Positions 1 to 7,224 of a stretch of 50,093 bases of DNA are shown here, in pieces. Source of the stretch: Chryseobacterium sp. BGARF1 (GTDB lineage Bacteria; Bacteroidota; Bacteroidia; Flavobacteriales; Weeksellaceae); NCBI RefSeq assembly GCF_001677955.1, contig NZ_LELA01000039.1, positions 1 through 50,093 on the forward strand, read 5' to 3'. The position numbers were made by a program, and so were the translations under genes. The notes under the pieces are model-generated. The model worked only from the letters and a program-made list of their open reading frames with translations. It ran no database searches and had not been told where the DNA came from. Every line of letters starts with the position of its first letter. Within the stretch, counting starts at the first letter, position 1.

Positions 1-93
1 ACCAATTTATGCTTATTTTTGAAGAAAGGCTCAGATTGTAAAATCCAAGCCCTAACTTTTTAACTTACACACTTTGTGGGATAGTGTCATGTT

Positions 94-498
94 TTATTTC
101 TTTAAATCTTCTTTCAGTTTTTTTGCACCGTCTTCTACTTTTTGAGCTCCTTTTGCAGCAGCATCTTTTACGTCTTTGCTAACATCTTGAGCTCCTGATT
201 TTAGGTCTTTTCCTACTTTATGGGCTTCATCTTTAATATTTTTTCCTGCAGTATTAATATCCTCTTTTGCTTTCTGAGCAGTATTCTCTATTTTATTACC
301 CGCATTATCTACGGTATTTTTAATATCGCTTTTCGCTTTATCTATTTTTGAGGTATCTACCAATTCGGTACCGATTTCCGTAGTCGTTGTAGTCGTTACA
401 GATCCGTCAGGATTTTCGGTTTTTTCTGTTGTTGATGATTTTGTGCATGCAACAAATAGTGTAGACACTGCTACTGCTGCTAAAATGTGCTTTTTCAT
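94..498 (-). CDS. Small lipoprotein with amphipathic helical repeats
   Basis: A 134-residue protein with a lipoprotein signal: a hydrophobic stretch ends in the lipobox LFVAC (Cys18), so it should be lipid-anchored. A Thr-rich linker (about residues 20-50) is followed by a long Lys/Asp/Ala-rich stretch (about 52-134) of degenerate 11-residue motifs such as KAKEDI, KNIKDEA and KDLKSGA. This pattern resembles LEA-like or YtxH-like amphipathic helices, which in known families are stress-associated. It is the last gene of a minus-strand run starting at mutL, 49 bases after a second lipoprotein gene. The function is unknown. The helical-repeat reading is secure, but the LEA comparison is only an analogy. 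Confidence 0.8.
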   Translation of the reverse strand: MKKHILAAVAVSTLFVACTKSSTTEKTENPDGSVTTTTTTEIGTELVDTSKIDKAKSDIKNTVDNAGNKIENTAQKAKEDINTAGKNIKDEAHKVGKDLKSGAQDVSKDVKDAAAKGAQKVEDGAKKLKEDLKK

Positions 499-547
499 TG
501 TGTATATTTTAAGTTAGTATTTGATTTTTCGATGTTAAAAAACTTAA

Positions 548-883
548 TTATTCTACTTTAGTTTCGGTAGAATTATTTTCAGCTGCTTTTAGTTTTTTCT
601 CAGCTTCTGCCTTCTTTTTATTCTCTTTTTCAAGTTCCAGAGTAATTCTTTTTTCTTCCTGTTGCAATTTTAATACCTCTTTTAGAGAATCCTGATATTT
701 TTGCGAAGACATTCTTATTTGTCTCGCAACATCTACAGATATAGCCCCTGGCGAAAAAGAATCTATTGCTGTAGTGTCATATTTAAGTTTTAATTCCTGA
801 GTAGTATCAACAACCGGTTCTCTTTTAGAACAGGCAACCGTAAACAATGATAAAATTACCCCAGCACAGATTACATTTTTCAT
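548..883 (-). CDS. Small coiled-coil lipoprotein
   Basis: A 111-residue protein with a lipobox ending FTVAC (Cys18), predicting a lipid-anchored envelope protein. Residues about 60-111 are rich in Lys, Glu, Gln and Leu with heptad spacing, so a coiled coil is likely. No enzyme motif is visible. Its start lies 4 bases after the stop of the upstream phosphatase-family gene, which indicates co-transcription. I do not recognise a named family, and function cannot be assigned beyond envelope lipoprotein. Confidence 0.8.
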   Translation of the reverse strand: MKNVICAGVILSLFTVACSKREPVVDTTQELKLKYDTTAIDSFSPGAISVDVARQIRMSSQKYQDSLKEVLKLQQEEKRITLELEKENKKKAEAEKKLKAAENNSTETKVE

Positions 884-887
884 GCAA

Positions 888-1874
888 CTAATTTAATAGA
901 AATTCGGCAATTACAGGATAGTGATCTGATAATTTTACAGAATAATCTACCTTATAACTTTTAGGGATAATACTGCTCGAGGCAAAAATATAATCTATTC
1001 TCAAAGGAAATTTATAATCATGAAAACTTGTGGAGCTGCCATTTCCGGCTTTTACAAAGGCGTCATCTAAGTTTTTACCTAAATTGTAATATTCCCAGGA
1101 ATTAGGAACTGAATTAAAGTCTCCAGCAAGGATTACCGGATAAGGCGAATTATCAACCGCTTTTCTGATTTTTCTTACTTGATCTTCATGAGTTTTGAAT
1201 GTAGGTATCAACTTTGAAAATAAGGCTTGAATTTTATTTTTTTCTTGCTTTTCTGAGTTTTCATCTTCCATACCAAGCATATTTTTATTAAGTCTGAATG
1301 GCTCAAGGTAAACATTGATAACCCGGACTATTTTACCATTAATATCAATGTCTGCATAAAAAGAATTGCCTTTGGAGTCATCATTTATTAAATCTCCTTG
1401 TCTTAAAATCTTATGTTTAGTTTTTAATATCACCGAAGGATATTTTATCAAGTCACTTCTTAGCGCTCTGTTGGTGTCTTTTTCCTGAACCAAAATAATA
1501 TCGGCATTTTGATCTGTAATGTATTTTTTTACTTTACTCCAACCTGAGCTCCCGTATTTTACATTGAATGTTAAAACTTTGAGATCTGTTTTTGCGGTAT
1601 TAATGTCGTTGTTTTGCGGAGAGAAGTTAACCCATCGTCTTACCGGATTGTAAAAAATAAAGGTTGAAAGAATAAAAACGAAAGCAATTTTTTTCTTTTT
1701 TATAATCCAAATAACACTTAATAAAATATGCGCTAAAATTAAATAAGGAAAACCTAGCGAAAGAAGATTGAGTTTGCTGAAATAATTTGGAGGGATCCAG
1801 GCATTGGCAAATGTGCTCAATAATAATATTAAAACTCCTAGATGGATAAAAAGTAAAAAAGGAAACCGCTTCAT
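888..1874 (-). CDS. Membrane-anchored endonuclease/exonuclease/phosphatase family protein (copy 2)
   Basis: Member of the EEP (DNase I-like metal-dependent phosphoesterase) superfamily. Three hydrophobic segments in the first ~85 residues anchor it in the membrane. The catalytic domain follows with LTFNVKYG, VQEKD, the LAGDFN metal/catalytic block, RIDYIF and the terminal LSDHYPV histidine motif. All canonical catalytic elements appear present, so it is probably active; the substrate (nucleic acid, phospholipid or other phosphodiester) cannot be read. An upstream in-frame TTG at 1883 exists, but ATG at 1874 (MKRFPF) is the better start and gives 328 residues. The next gene upstream is a clear paralog, so the pair arose by tandem duplication. 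It sits in the mutL-rhomboid transcription unit. Confidence 0.9.
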   Translation of the reverse strand: MKRFPFLLFIHLGVLILLLSTFANAWIPPNYFSKLNLLSLGFPYLILAHILLSVIWIIKKKKIAFVFILSTFIFYNPVRRWVNFSPQNNDINTAKTDLKVLTFNVKYGSSGWSKVKKYITDQNADIILVQEKDTNRALRSDLIKYPSVILKTKHKILRQGDLINDDSKGNSFYADIDINGKIVRVINVYLEPFRLNKNMLGMEDENSEKQEKNKIQALFSKLIPTFKTHEDQVRKIRKAVDNSPYPVILAGDFNSVPNSWEYYNLGKNLDDAFVKAGNGSSTSFHDYKFPLRIDYIFASSSIIPKSYKVDYSVKLSDHYPVIAEFLLN

Positions 1875-1942
1875 GAAACTCAAAATGTTTCAAGAGTAAC
1901 AAAAATTCTGCCAATCAGAGGTTTATAATTTTTTATTATGTT

Positions 1943-2938
1943 TTATTCAATTTTAAAAGTGGCGATTACCGGAAAATGGTCAGAAAGATTTACCGCTCGG
2001 TCAACTTTATAGCTAACAGGTTTTATAGATTCGGAAGTAAAAATATAATCTATTCTTAAAGGATATTTGTAATCATGAAAACTTGTTCCGCTACCTTTGC
2101 CTACTTCATAAAAGGCATCTTTTAACCCTTCTGAAGTTTTATAGTATTCATAAGAATTTGGGACTGCATTAAAATCTCCTGCTACGATTACAGGATAAGG
2201 AGAATTATCAATGCTTTCTCGGATGCTTTTTACCTGTTCCTGATGCGACTTAAAGGTTGGAATTAATTTTTTGACAATATTTTTCACTTTTTTCTCATCG
2301 TCCTCGCTGTTTCCGTTAAGCCTTACCATACTTTTTACAACACCAAAGGATTGTAGATGGACGTTAAAAATACGATAGGTTTTACCTTTTATTTCGAGAT
2401 CGATTTGCTCGCATTGTGAGGTTATATCTGAGTCTGGAAGATCGTCGAAAAGGTTTTTTCGGCTTAATATTTTATAATGTGTATAGAGGGATATAATGGA
2501 AGCGGTGTGTTTTCCTGTGATATTTTTGAATTGCAGCTCGCCCTCATCTCCATATTCCTGTATAAAAACTAAATCTGCATTCTGTTCGTTGATGTAATCA
2601 ATTACTTTTTGTTTACCTAATTTTCCTCCTTTAATATTAAACGTAAGAACTTTAAGGTTTGCCGTTTCCTTACTTTGAGAAGAATAATTAACCCATCTTT
2701 TTACAGGATTTAGAAAGAATAATCCCATAAACATAAAGACAAATGCTCTTTTTTTCCAACTGAAAATCCAGAAAAATGTGATTAAAATATAGCCAATAGC
2801 CAAAAGAGGAAAACCTAAAGACAGTAAATTAAACCAAGGAAAAATTTTCGGTGGAATATAAGCATTCAGTAAAACTCCTGTTAACAGAAGTAATAATCCT
2901 AAATGCACAATAAGAAGTATTAACCGGACAACTTTCAC
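1943..2938 (-). CDS. Membrane-anchored endonuclease/exonuclease/phosphatase family protein (copy 1)
   Basis: A 331-residue EEP-superfamily phosphoesterase with the same architecture as its neighbour: three N-terminal membrane segments, then a DNase I-like domain with LTFNIKGG, FIQEYGD, VAGDFNAVPNS, RIDYIF and LSDHFPV. The two copies align over their full length and are most alike in the catalytic blocks. The start codon is GTG at 2936-2938; no in-frame ATG lies nearby and the rhomboid stop is 6 bases upstream, so the GTG start is likely. Metal-dependent phosphodiester hydrolysis is known for the family; the substrate is unknown. Expression is presumably from the mutL promoter. Confidence 0.9.
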   Translation of the reverse strand: MKVVRLILLIVHLGLLLLLTGVLLNAYIPPKIFPWFNLLSLGFPLLAIGYILITFFWIFSWKKRAFVFMFMGLFFLNPVKRWVNYSSQSKETANLKVLTFNIKGGKLGKQKVIDYINEQNADLVFIQEYGDEGELQFKNITGKHTASIISLYTHYKILSRKNLFDDLPDSDITSQCEQIDLEIKGKTYRIFNVHLQSFGVVKSMVRLNGNSEDDEKKVKNIVKKLIPTFKSHQEQVKSIRESIDNSPYPVIVAGDFNAVPNSYEYYKTSEGLKDAFYEVGKGSGTSFHDYKYPLRIDYIFTSESIKPVSYKVDRAVNLSDHFPVIATFKIE

Positions 2939-2944
2939 AGGATG

Positions 2945-3715
2945 TTATTTGAATCGGTATAAGTGTTTTTTCCAGATTTTAGCTAAAATAAATCCTACAA
3001 TGGCACCTCCGACGTGAGCTAAATGGGCAATTCCACCACCATTTCCACTGATACCTAAATAAATGGAGCCTATTACAACGACGGGAAGTACATATTTTAC
3101 TTTTACAGGAATTGGAATAAACATAATTCCAATTCTTGCTTCAGGGTATAAAGTTGCGAACGCAGCAATAACTCCAAAGATTGCTCCAGATGCGCCAAGC
3201 ATTGGGGATTTTAGATTAATTAAAAGTTCTTTAGATAATTCAAAAATCTCAGGTGTTTTATTGTTTAAAAGTATATCTCCTGAATAATTAATGTCTGCTT
3301 GTCTATAAATTTCAGTAATATCAATTCCTAATCCCTGTAGAGTACTTGTAATTTGTTGAATTTCAACAAAATTCCATAAATTAAATAGGAAAAAAGAACC
3401 CAATCCACTTAAAAAATATAATATTAAATATTTTTTATCTCCCAATGATTGCTCTAAAATAGGTCCAAAACTATACAATGTAAACATATTAAAAAGAATA
3501 TGCATTATACCTGCTCCGCCCTCAAAAGGAGCGTGCATAAACATATGGGTTACAATCTGCCAAGATTTAAAATTGGGTGAAAAAGGATAAAAAGCAGATA
3601 ATAAATTATATAGTTCTGGTTTTTGTAAAGCGTAAAGAAAAAAATTAGAAATTACATAAACTACAATGTTTATAATAATTAAATTTCGGGTAAGTGGCGG
3701 TATATTATTAAACAT
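2945..3715 (-). CDS. Rhomboid family intramembrane serine protease
   Basis: A 256-residue polytopic membrane protein of the rhomboid family, which cleaves transmembrane substrates within the bilayer. The catalytic dyad is visible: Ser176 in GASGAIFG and His234 in HLAHVGG. The helix-2 HxxxN pair is His72/Asn76 in MHILFNMF. A long loop (about residues 115-170) between membrane segments is larger than in compact bacterial rhomboids. It starts 4 bases after the mutL stop, so the two are almost certainly co-transcribed, an arrangement common in Bacteroidota. The substrate is unknown. Confidence 0.95.
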   Translation of the reverse strand: MFNNIPPLTRNLIIINIVVYVISNFFLYALQKPELYNLLSAFYPFSPNFKSWQIVTHMFMHAPFEGGAGIMHILFNMFTLYSFGPILEQSLGDKKYLILYFLSGLGSFFLFNLWNFVEIQQITSTLQGLGIDITEIYRQADINYSGDILLNNKTPEIFELSKELLINLKSPMLGASGAIFGVIAAFATLYPEARIGIMFIPIPVKVKYVLPVVVIGSIYLGISGNGGGIAHLAHVGGAIVGFILAKIWKKHLYRFK

Positions 3716-3719
3716 TTAC

Positions 3720-5498
3720 TTAAAATTTATTTTTAAAATCATTAAATGGAACTTCATAAAAACATCTTTTCCCGTTAGGTAAAAATTCTGGGAAACCTAA
3801 TGCTGTAAAATCTTTAATCAATTGTTCTGCATCTGCTTTATAGATAAAATCAAAACGGGATTTCGACTGCATTTTGTTCCATTGGTTTTGGTAAAAATGC
3901 AAGAACTCTTTTTCGGTTTTATATTCTAAAACATTAAAAAGATCCTCCAGAAATTTCATTACCTGAGACTCTTTTAGCCCTTCCGGAACCGCATCAATGC
4001 TTAAAACACTGTCGTGATTAATGCTCATCTCAAACCCCAGTTCAGGAAGATATTTTTTAATTGAATTGTACTTGCTCTTTTCAGTTTCGTTCATATGATA
4101 TTCTAACGAAAACAAGAGAGACTGTCTGTTTGTAGATTTCTTTGATGTTTTATTACTTTCTGCCACCAAAAGGCGGTGCATTCTGCCCAAATCGAGCATC
4201 AATGTGCGGTCTCCTTTATTAAAAAGCCAATATCCGTTGGGAAGTCGCATCAAATCTTCATCAAAATCTTCATCTTCAAATAAATTAATCTTTGAAGGCT
4301 CTGCAGAAAAATTCTGATGATACATTTTTGTAAGATTCTGAATTTCTATTTGCGGATTTCCTCTTTCTTCCAAAAAAGGGTTGTAATCTCGGTCTACAAT
4401 TATTTCGGGCATTTTGAGATTTCCGATGTTATTGCTTTTGCTCGAAAAGCTTTTATTCATCATTTCATCAAGTTGCGGATCTCTTTCGAAATCAAGGCTT
4501 GGTGCAATATTGTAAATTCCTAAAGCGCGCTTAATGGTAGAACGGAGCAAAGCGAAAATAAGATGCTCGTCTTCAAATTTCACTTCCGTTTTTTGTGGGT
4601 GAATATTGACATCAATTTTTTCAGGATCCAATTCGAGGAATAGAAAAAAGGTAGGAATATAGCCTGGTAAAAGCAATCCTTCAAAAGCTTCCTGAACCGC
4701 TTTATTGAAATACGGACTTTTAAAAAATCTTCCGTTCACAAAAAGGAATTGTTCGCCACGGGTTTTCTTAGCACCTTCCGGTTTTGCTACGAAACCATGA
4801 AGTTGACACCACAAAATATCTTCTTTTATGGGAATCAGTTGTGGATGAAGTTTTCTGCCGAAAATATCGACAATTCTTTGCATCTGAGTTCCTTTTCTTA
4901 ATTTAAAAATAGGCTCGTCATCATGAAAAAGAGAAAATTCTAAACCTTCGTGAGCCAGTGCTACGCGCTGAAATTCATCTATGACATGACGGAATTCAAT
5001 ATTGTTATTTTTAAGAAACTTTCTTCTTGCAGGAACATTGTAGAAAAGATTTTTAACTAAAAAATTAGATCCTTCCGAAGTCTGCGCCGGTTCCTGAAAC
5101 TGGAAAACTCCGCCTTCAATGTAAATATTAGTTCCTAAAGCTGTATCTTTTTGTTTGGTTTTCAATTCTACCTGAGAAACAGCTGCAATAGAAGCCAGAG
5201 CTTCACCACGGAATCCCTTGGTTGCTATTTTAAATATATCTTCAGTTCCTCTTATCTTTGATGTAGCGTGTCTTTCAAAAGACATTCTAGCATCGGTCTC
5301 AGACATTCCTTTTCCATCATCAACAACCTGAATAAGGTTTTTCCCGGCATCTCTTATGATCAGCTCTATTTTTGTAGCTCCGGCATCGATAGAGTTCTCC
5401 AAAAGTTCTTTTACAATTGATGCAGGACGCTGTACCACCTCACCGGCTGCGATTTGGTTGGCTACATGATCGGGTAAAAGCTGAATAATATCTGACAT
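3720..5498 (-). CDS. mutL: DNA mismatch repair protein MutL
   Basis: A 592-residue MutL, the GHKL ATPase that couples MutS mismatch recognition to downstream repair. The N-terminal ATPase is intact: KELLENSIDAGA (Glu31, Asn35), VDDGKGM (60-65) and TKGFRGEALASI (93-104). The transducer region follows to about residue 330, then an acidic linker and a C-terminal dimerisation domain. The endonuclease motif normally reading DQHAxxExxxxE is here DLGRMHRLLVAE (436-447), so the Gln, the first His and the first Glu are lost. The usual CPHGRP-type C-terminal motif reads LPNGKRCF (573-580). The protein is therefore recognisable throughout but probably lacks metal-dependent nicking. It heads the operon. 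Confidence 0.97.
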   Translation of the reverse strand: MSDIIQLLPDHVANQIAAGEVVQRPASIVKELLENSIDAGATKIELIIRDAGKNLIQVVDDGKGMSETDARMSFERHATSKIRGTEDIFKIATKGFRGEALASIAAVSQVELKTKQKDTALGTNIYIEGGVFQFQEPAQTSEGSNFLVKNLFYNVPARRKFLKNNNIEFRHVIDEFQRVALAHEGLEFSLFHDDEPIFKLRKGTQMQRIVDIFGRKLHPQLIPIKEDILWCQLHGFVAKPEGAKKTRGEQFLFVNGRFFKSPYFNKAVQEAFEGLLLPGYIPTFFLFLELDPEKIDVNIHPQKTEVKFEDEHLIFALLRSTIKRALGIYNIAPSLDFERDPQLDEMMNKSFSSKSNNIGNLKMPEIIVDRDYNPFLEERGNPQIEIQNLTKMYHQNFSAEPSKINLFEDEDFDEDLMRLPNGYWLFNKGDRTLMLDLGRMHRLLVAESNKTSKKSTNRQSLLFSLEYHMNETEKSKYNSIKKYLPELGFEMSINHDSVLSIDAVPEGLKESQVMKFLEDLFNVLEYKTEKEFLHFYQNQWNKMQSKSRFDFIYKADAEQLIKDFTALGFPEFLPNGKRCFYEVPFNDFKNKF

Positions 5499-5516
5499 AA
5501 ATGAATAATGAACTTA

Positions 5517-5524
5517 CAAAAATA
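5517..5524 (-). promoter_or_regulatory. Putative mutL promoter (-7 element)
   Basis: Reads TATTTTTG on the minus strand, matching the Bacteroidota -7 consensus TAnnTTTG, and ends about 18 bases before the mutL ATG. The -33 region has only a T-run rather than a clear TTG, so this is a moderate call. Confidence 0.5.
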
Positions 5525-5605
5525 AGCAAAGCAAACAAGAATTAAAATATTAAACGAATGAATTGAGCATTAAGTTATCCCTATCTTTTGCACAATCCTA
5601 TTAAA

Positions 5606-5634
5606 AAAGCCCCTAATTGTACAACAATTAGGAG
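5606..5634 (-). terminator. Rho-independent terminator after the YoaK-like gene
   Basis: A 9-bp perfect stem (CCTAATTGT/ACAATTAGG) with a 3-base loop, followed on the minus strand by six T residues. It lies about 50 bases downstream of the YoaK-family stop and separates that unit from mutL. Confidence 0.85.
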
Positions 5635-5685
5635 CCCCAAACTAAGTATATGCAATTTGTGCTGTCCAATTTTAATCAATGACTA

Positions 5686-6540
5686 TTACATCATTTTCTC
5701 TTCTAAGACCAATTTCGATTTTTCTGGTCGTTTTTGTTTTATTACTACTTCTGCGCTTCCATGTATTCTGTCGTATAAATACGCCATCAGATTGGGCTTT
5801 TTATAGATTTTTGAATATCTGTAGCTCGTATAAAAATGTCTCAGATGAATTTTATAAAGATCATATCCGATAACAACTACCAAACAAGCACTGATTACAT
5901 AGAATACACTGAACTCCAGATAATAATAAGTTAATCCTGAAAACACAGCTCCTGTAACATAAGCAAACATTACACTTGATAAAAGTTTTGCTCTTGCAAT
6001 CAACTCAGGATTTTTCCTATATTTTTTGTGCGTAAACATAGACATCAGAATTCCCAAGTCGGTTGTTGTTCCGGTAAGGTGAGTCGTTTTCACCAAAAAG
6101 TTGGAAATACTTGCCGTCAAACCATTCTGTAAACCGGTAGCAAAAAGCATTAAAGCGACCAAATATTCTGCTTCTTCCAGTGTTTTCTGATAATAAAACT
6201 GTCCGTAAATACCTACGATCAAAAGACATAAAATCTCCAGAACAATCGGCATTGCGTGAGCAAAATATTTACTTTTTTTGTTGAAGTTGATTACGAAAAA
6301 GTTGGCGGTAAAACTACCGAAGAAGAATAGGAAGATCCAAGCTCCGACAACCGCAACCTGATTCCAGTTTCCTTTACTTATTTCTGCTGCAAAAACGGCA
6401 TAATGTCCCGTTACGTTTGAGGTAAATGAGAGAAATATTAATAGAGATGCAATATTTATAGTTCCTGCCGTAAAAGCAGTCAGCGTCCCCAGTTTTATGT
6501 TGTCTCCCAACGTCCTGCTGTTACTATAATTTCTTAACAT
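5686..6540 (-). CDS. YoaK family (DUF1275) membrane protein
   Basis: A 284-residue integral membrane protein with about six hydrophobic segments. The N-terminal run TAFTAGTINIASLL followed by TSNVTGHY is characteristic of the YoaK/DUF1275 family, a set of small-molecule-transporter-like proteins of unknown substrate. The C-terminal ~70 residues are charged and probably cytoplasmic. It begins 39 bases after the UspA-like gene and ends before a strong terminator, so the two probably form a bicistronic unit. Phased ATTA boxes upstream suggest control by the neighbouring response regulator, which is an inference. Confidence 0.85.
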   Translation of the reverse strand: MLRNYSNSRTLGDNIKLGTLTAFTAGTINIASLLIFLSFTSNVTGHYAVFAAEISKGNWNQVAVVGAWIFLFFFGSFTANFFVINFNKKSKYFAHAMPIVLEILCLLIVGIYGQFYYQKTLEEAEYLVALMLFATGLQNGLTASISNFLVKTTHLTGTTTDLGILMSMFTHKKYRKNPELIARAKLLSSVMFAYVTGAVFSGLTYYYLEFSVFYVISACLVVVIGYDLYKIHLRHFYTSYRYSKIYKKPNLMAYLYDRIHGSAEVVIKQKRPEKSKLVLEEKMM

Positions 6541-6579
6541 TTTACTTAAATTTTAAATAGTTTGTATTTAAAAAAGGCA

Positions 6580-7077
6580 TTAAACTTCCACAAAAACTTC
6601 TGCAAGCCTGCCTCTTTCCGGCATAAAAGCGGGAGTTCCTAATACCATTTCGTGAGACGTCAATTCTTTACACTTTTTGATGTAAGGATTCAAATCAAAT
6701 TTTCCTTTGGTATTTTTATTTTTAAGGGAAGGCGAATAGTATGCTTCTGTAATTTCTTCAGCTTTTACGTAATTGTTAAATGCTCTCTGGAAGCTTCCGG
6801 AAAAAACATCGCAAACAACTTTGTGAACCAAATGCGGATATTTATTGACAATAATTCCGTAAGCATCACAAAATTCCTGAGTTCTTATTTTGTTGAAAAT
6901 AGTAGATTTTGTGGTGAAAAGAAGATCTCTGATAGAATCTCCCATATCATAACCCGATACCAATAAAATTTTGTATTGTGTATCATTTTCCTCTGCGTTT
7001 TTCTCTTTTAAAACTCTTTTTAAAATATTCAGAGACTCAAGAGAATAATCTGTTGCTATTAAAATGGTTTTGATCAT
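6580..7077 (-). CDS. Universal stress protein-like protein
   Basis: A 165-residue soluble protein beginning MIKTILIATDYS, the usual first strand of the UspA alpha/beta fold, with Asp and Ser where nucleotide-proximal residues lie. The C-terminal GxxGx9G(S/T) ATP motif of ATP-binding Usp proteins is not evident, so this may be a divergent or non-ATP-binding member. No signal peptide is present. It is the first gene of a probable two-gene operon with the YoaK-family gene. Assignment to the fold is moderate and a stress role is inferred only from the family. Confidence 0.65.
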   Translation of the reverse strand: MIKTILIATDYSLESLNILKRVLKEKNAEENDTQYKILLVSGYDMGDSIRDLLFTTKSTIFNKIRTQEFCDAYGIIVNKYPHLVHKVVCDVFSGSFQRAFNNYVKAEEITEAYYSPSLKNKNTKGKFDLNPYIKKCKELTSHEMVLGTPAFMPERGRLAEVFVEV

Positions 7078-7115
7078 ATCTTTAGATTTAGTTGTGTAAC
7101 ATCTTTTTGATGATA

Positions 7116-7123
7116 CAAAACTA
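7116..7123 (-). promoter_or_regulatory. Putative promoter (-7) of the UspA-like/YoaK operon
   Basis: TAGTTTTG on the minus strand fits TAnnTTTG and lies 38 bases upstream of the ATG. No TTG at the -33 distance is visible, which would suit an activator-dependent promoter; the four ATTA boxes lie just upstream. Confidence 0.45.
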
Positions 7124-7155
7124 TATCTGCCAAATTAAAAGCCCTTTGGAACGAA

Positions 7156-7190
7156 ATTAAAATGTAATTAAAGAGATTAAAATGAGATTA
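7156..7190. promoter_or_regulatory. Four helically phased ATTA boxes, candidate response-regulator operator
   Basis: ATTA occurs at 7156, 7167, 7176 and 7187 (spacings 11, 9 and 11 bases), with nested direct repeats ATTAAAATG (7156-7164 and 7176-7184) and GAGATTA (7173-7179 and 7184-7190). Spacing near one helical turn is typical of OmpR/PhoB-type tandem sites. The block lies 33 bases upstream of the -7 element for the UspA-like gene and next to the genes of an OmpR-type pair. Binding is inferred. Confidence 0.4.
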
Positions 7191-7201
7191 GAATTTCATT
7201 T

Positions 7202-7224
7202 TAAAAAATGCTTCTTTTTGAAGC
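7202..7224 (-). terminator. Terminator after the OmpR-type two-component operon
   Basis: GCTTC-5-GAAGC hairpin abutting the histidine kinase stop codon, followed on the minus strand by a T-run at 7203-7208. The stem is short (5 bp) but position and tail fit an intrinsic terminator. Confidence 0.6.

Noticed and set aside
1627..1914. 95-residue minus-strand ORF between the two EEP genes
   Set aside because: It lies out of frame within the N-terminal coding part of the EEP gene and has biased Phe/Ser content typical of a shadow frame.
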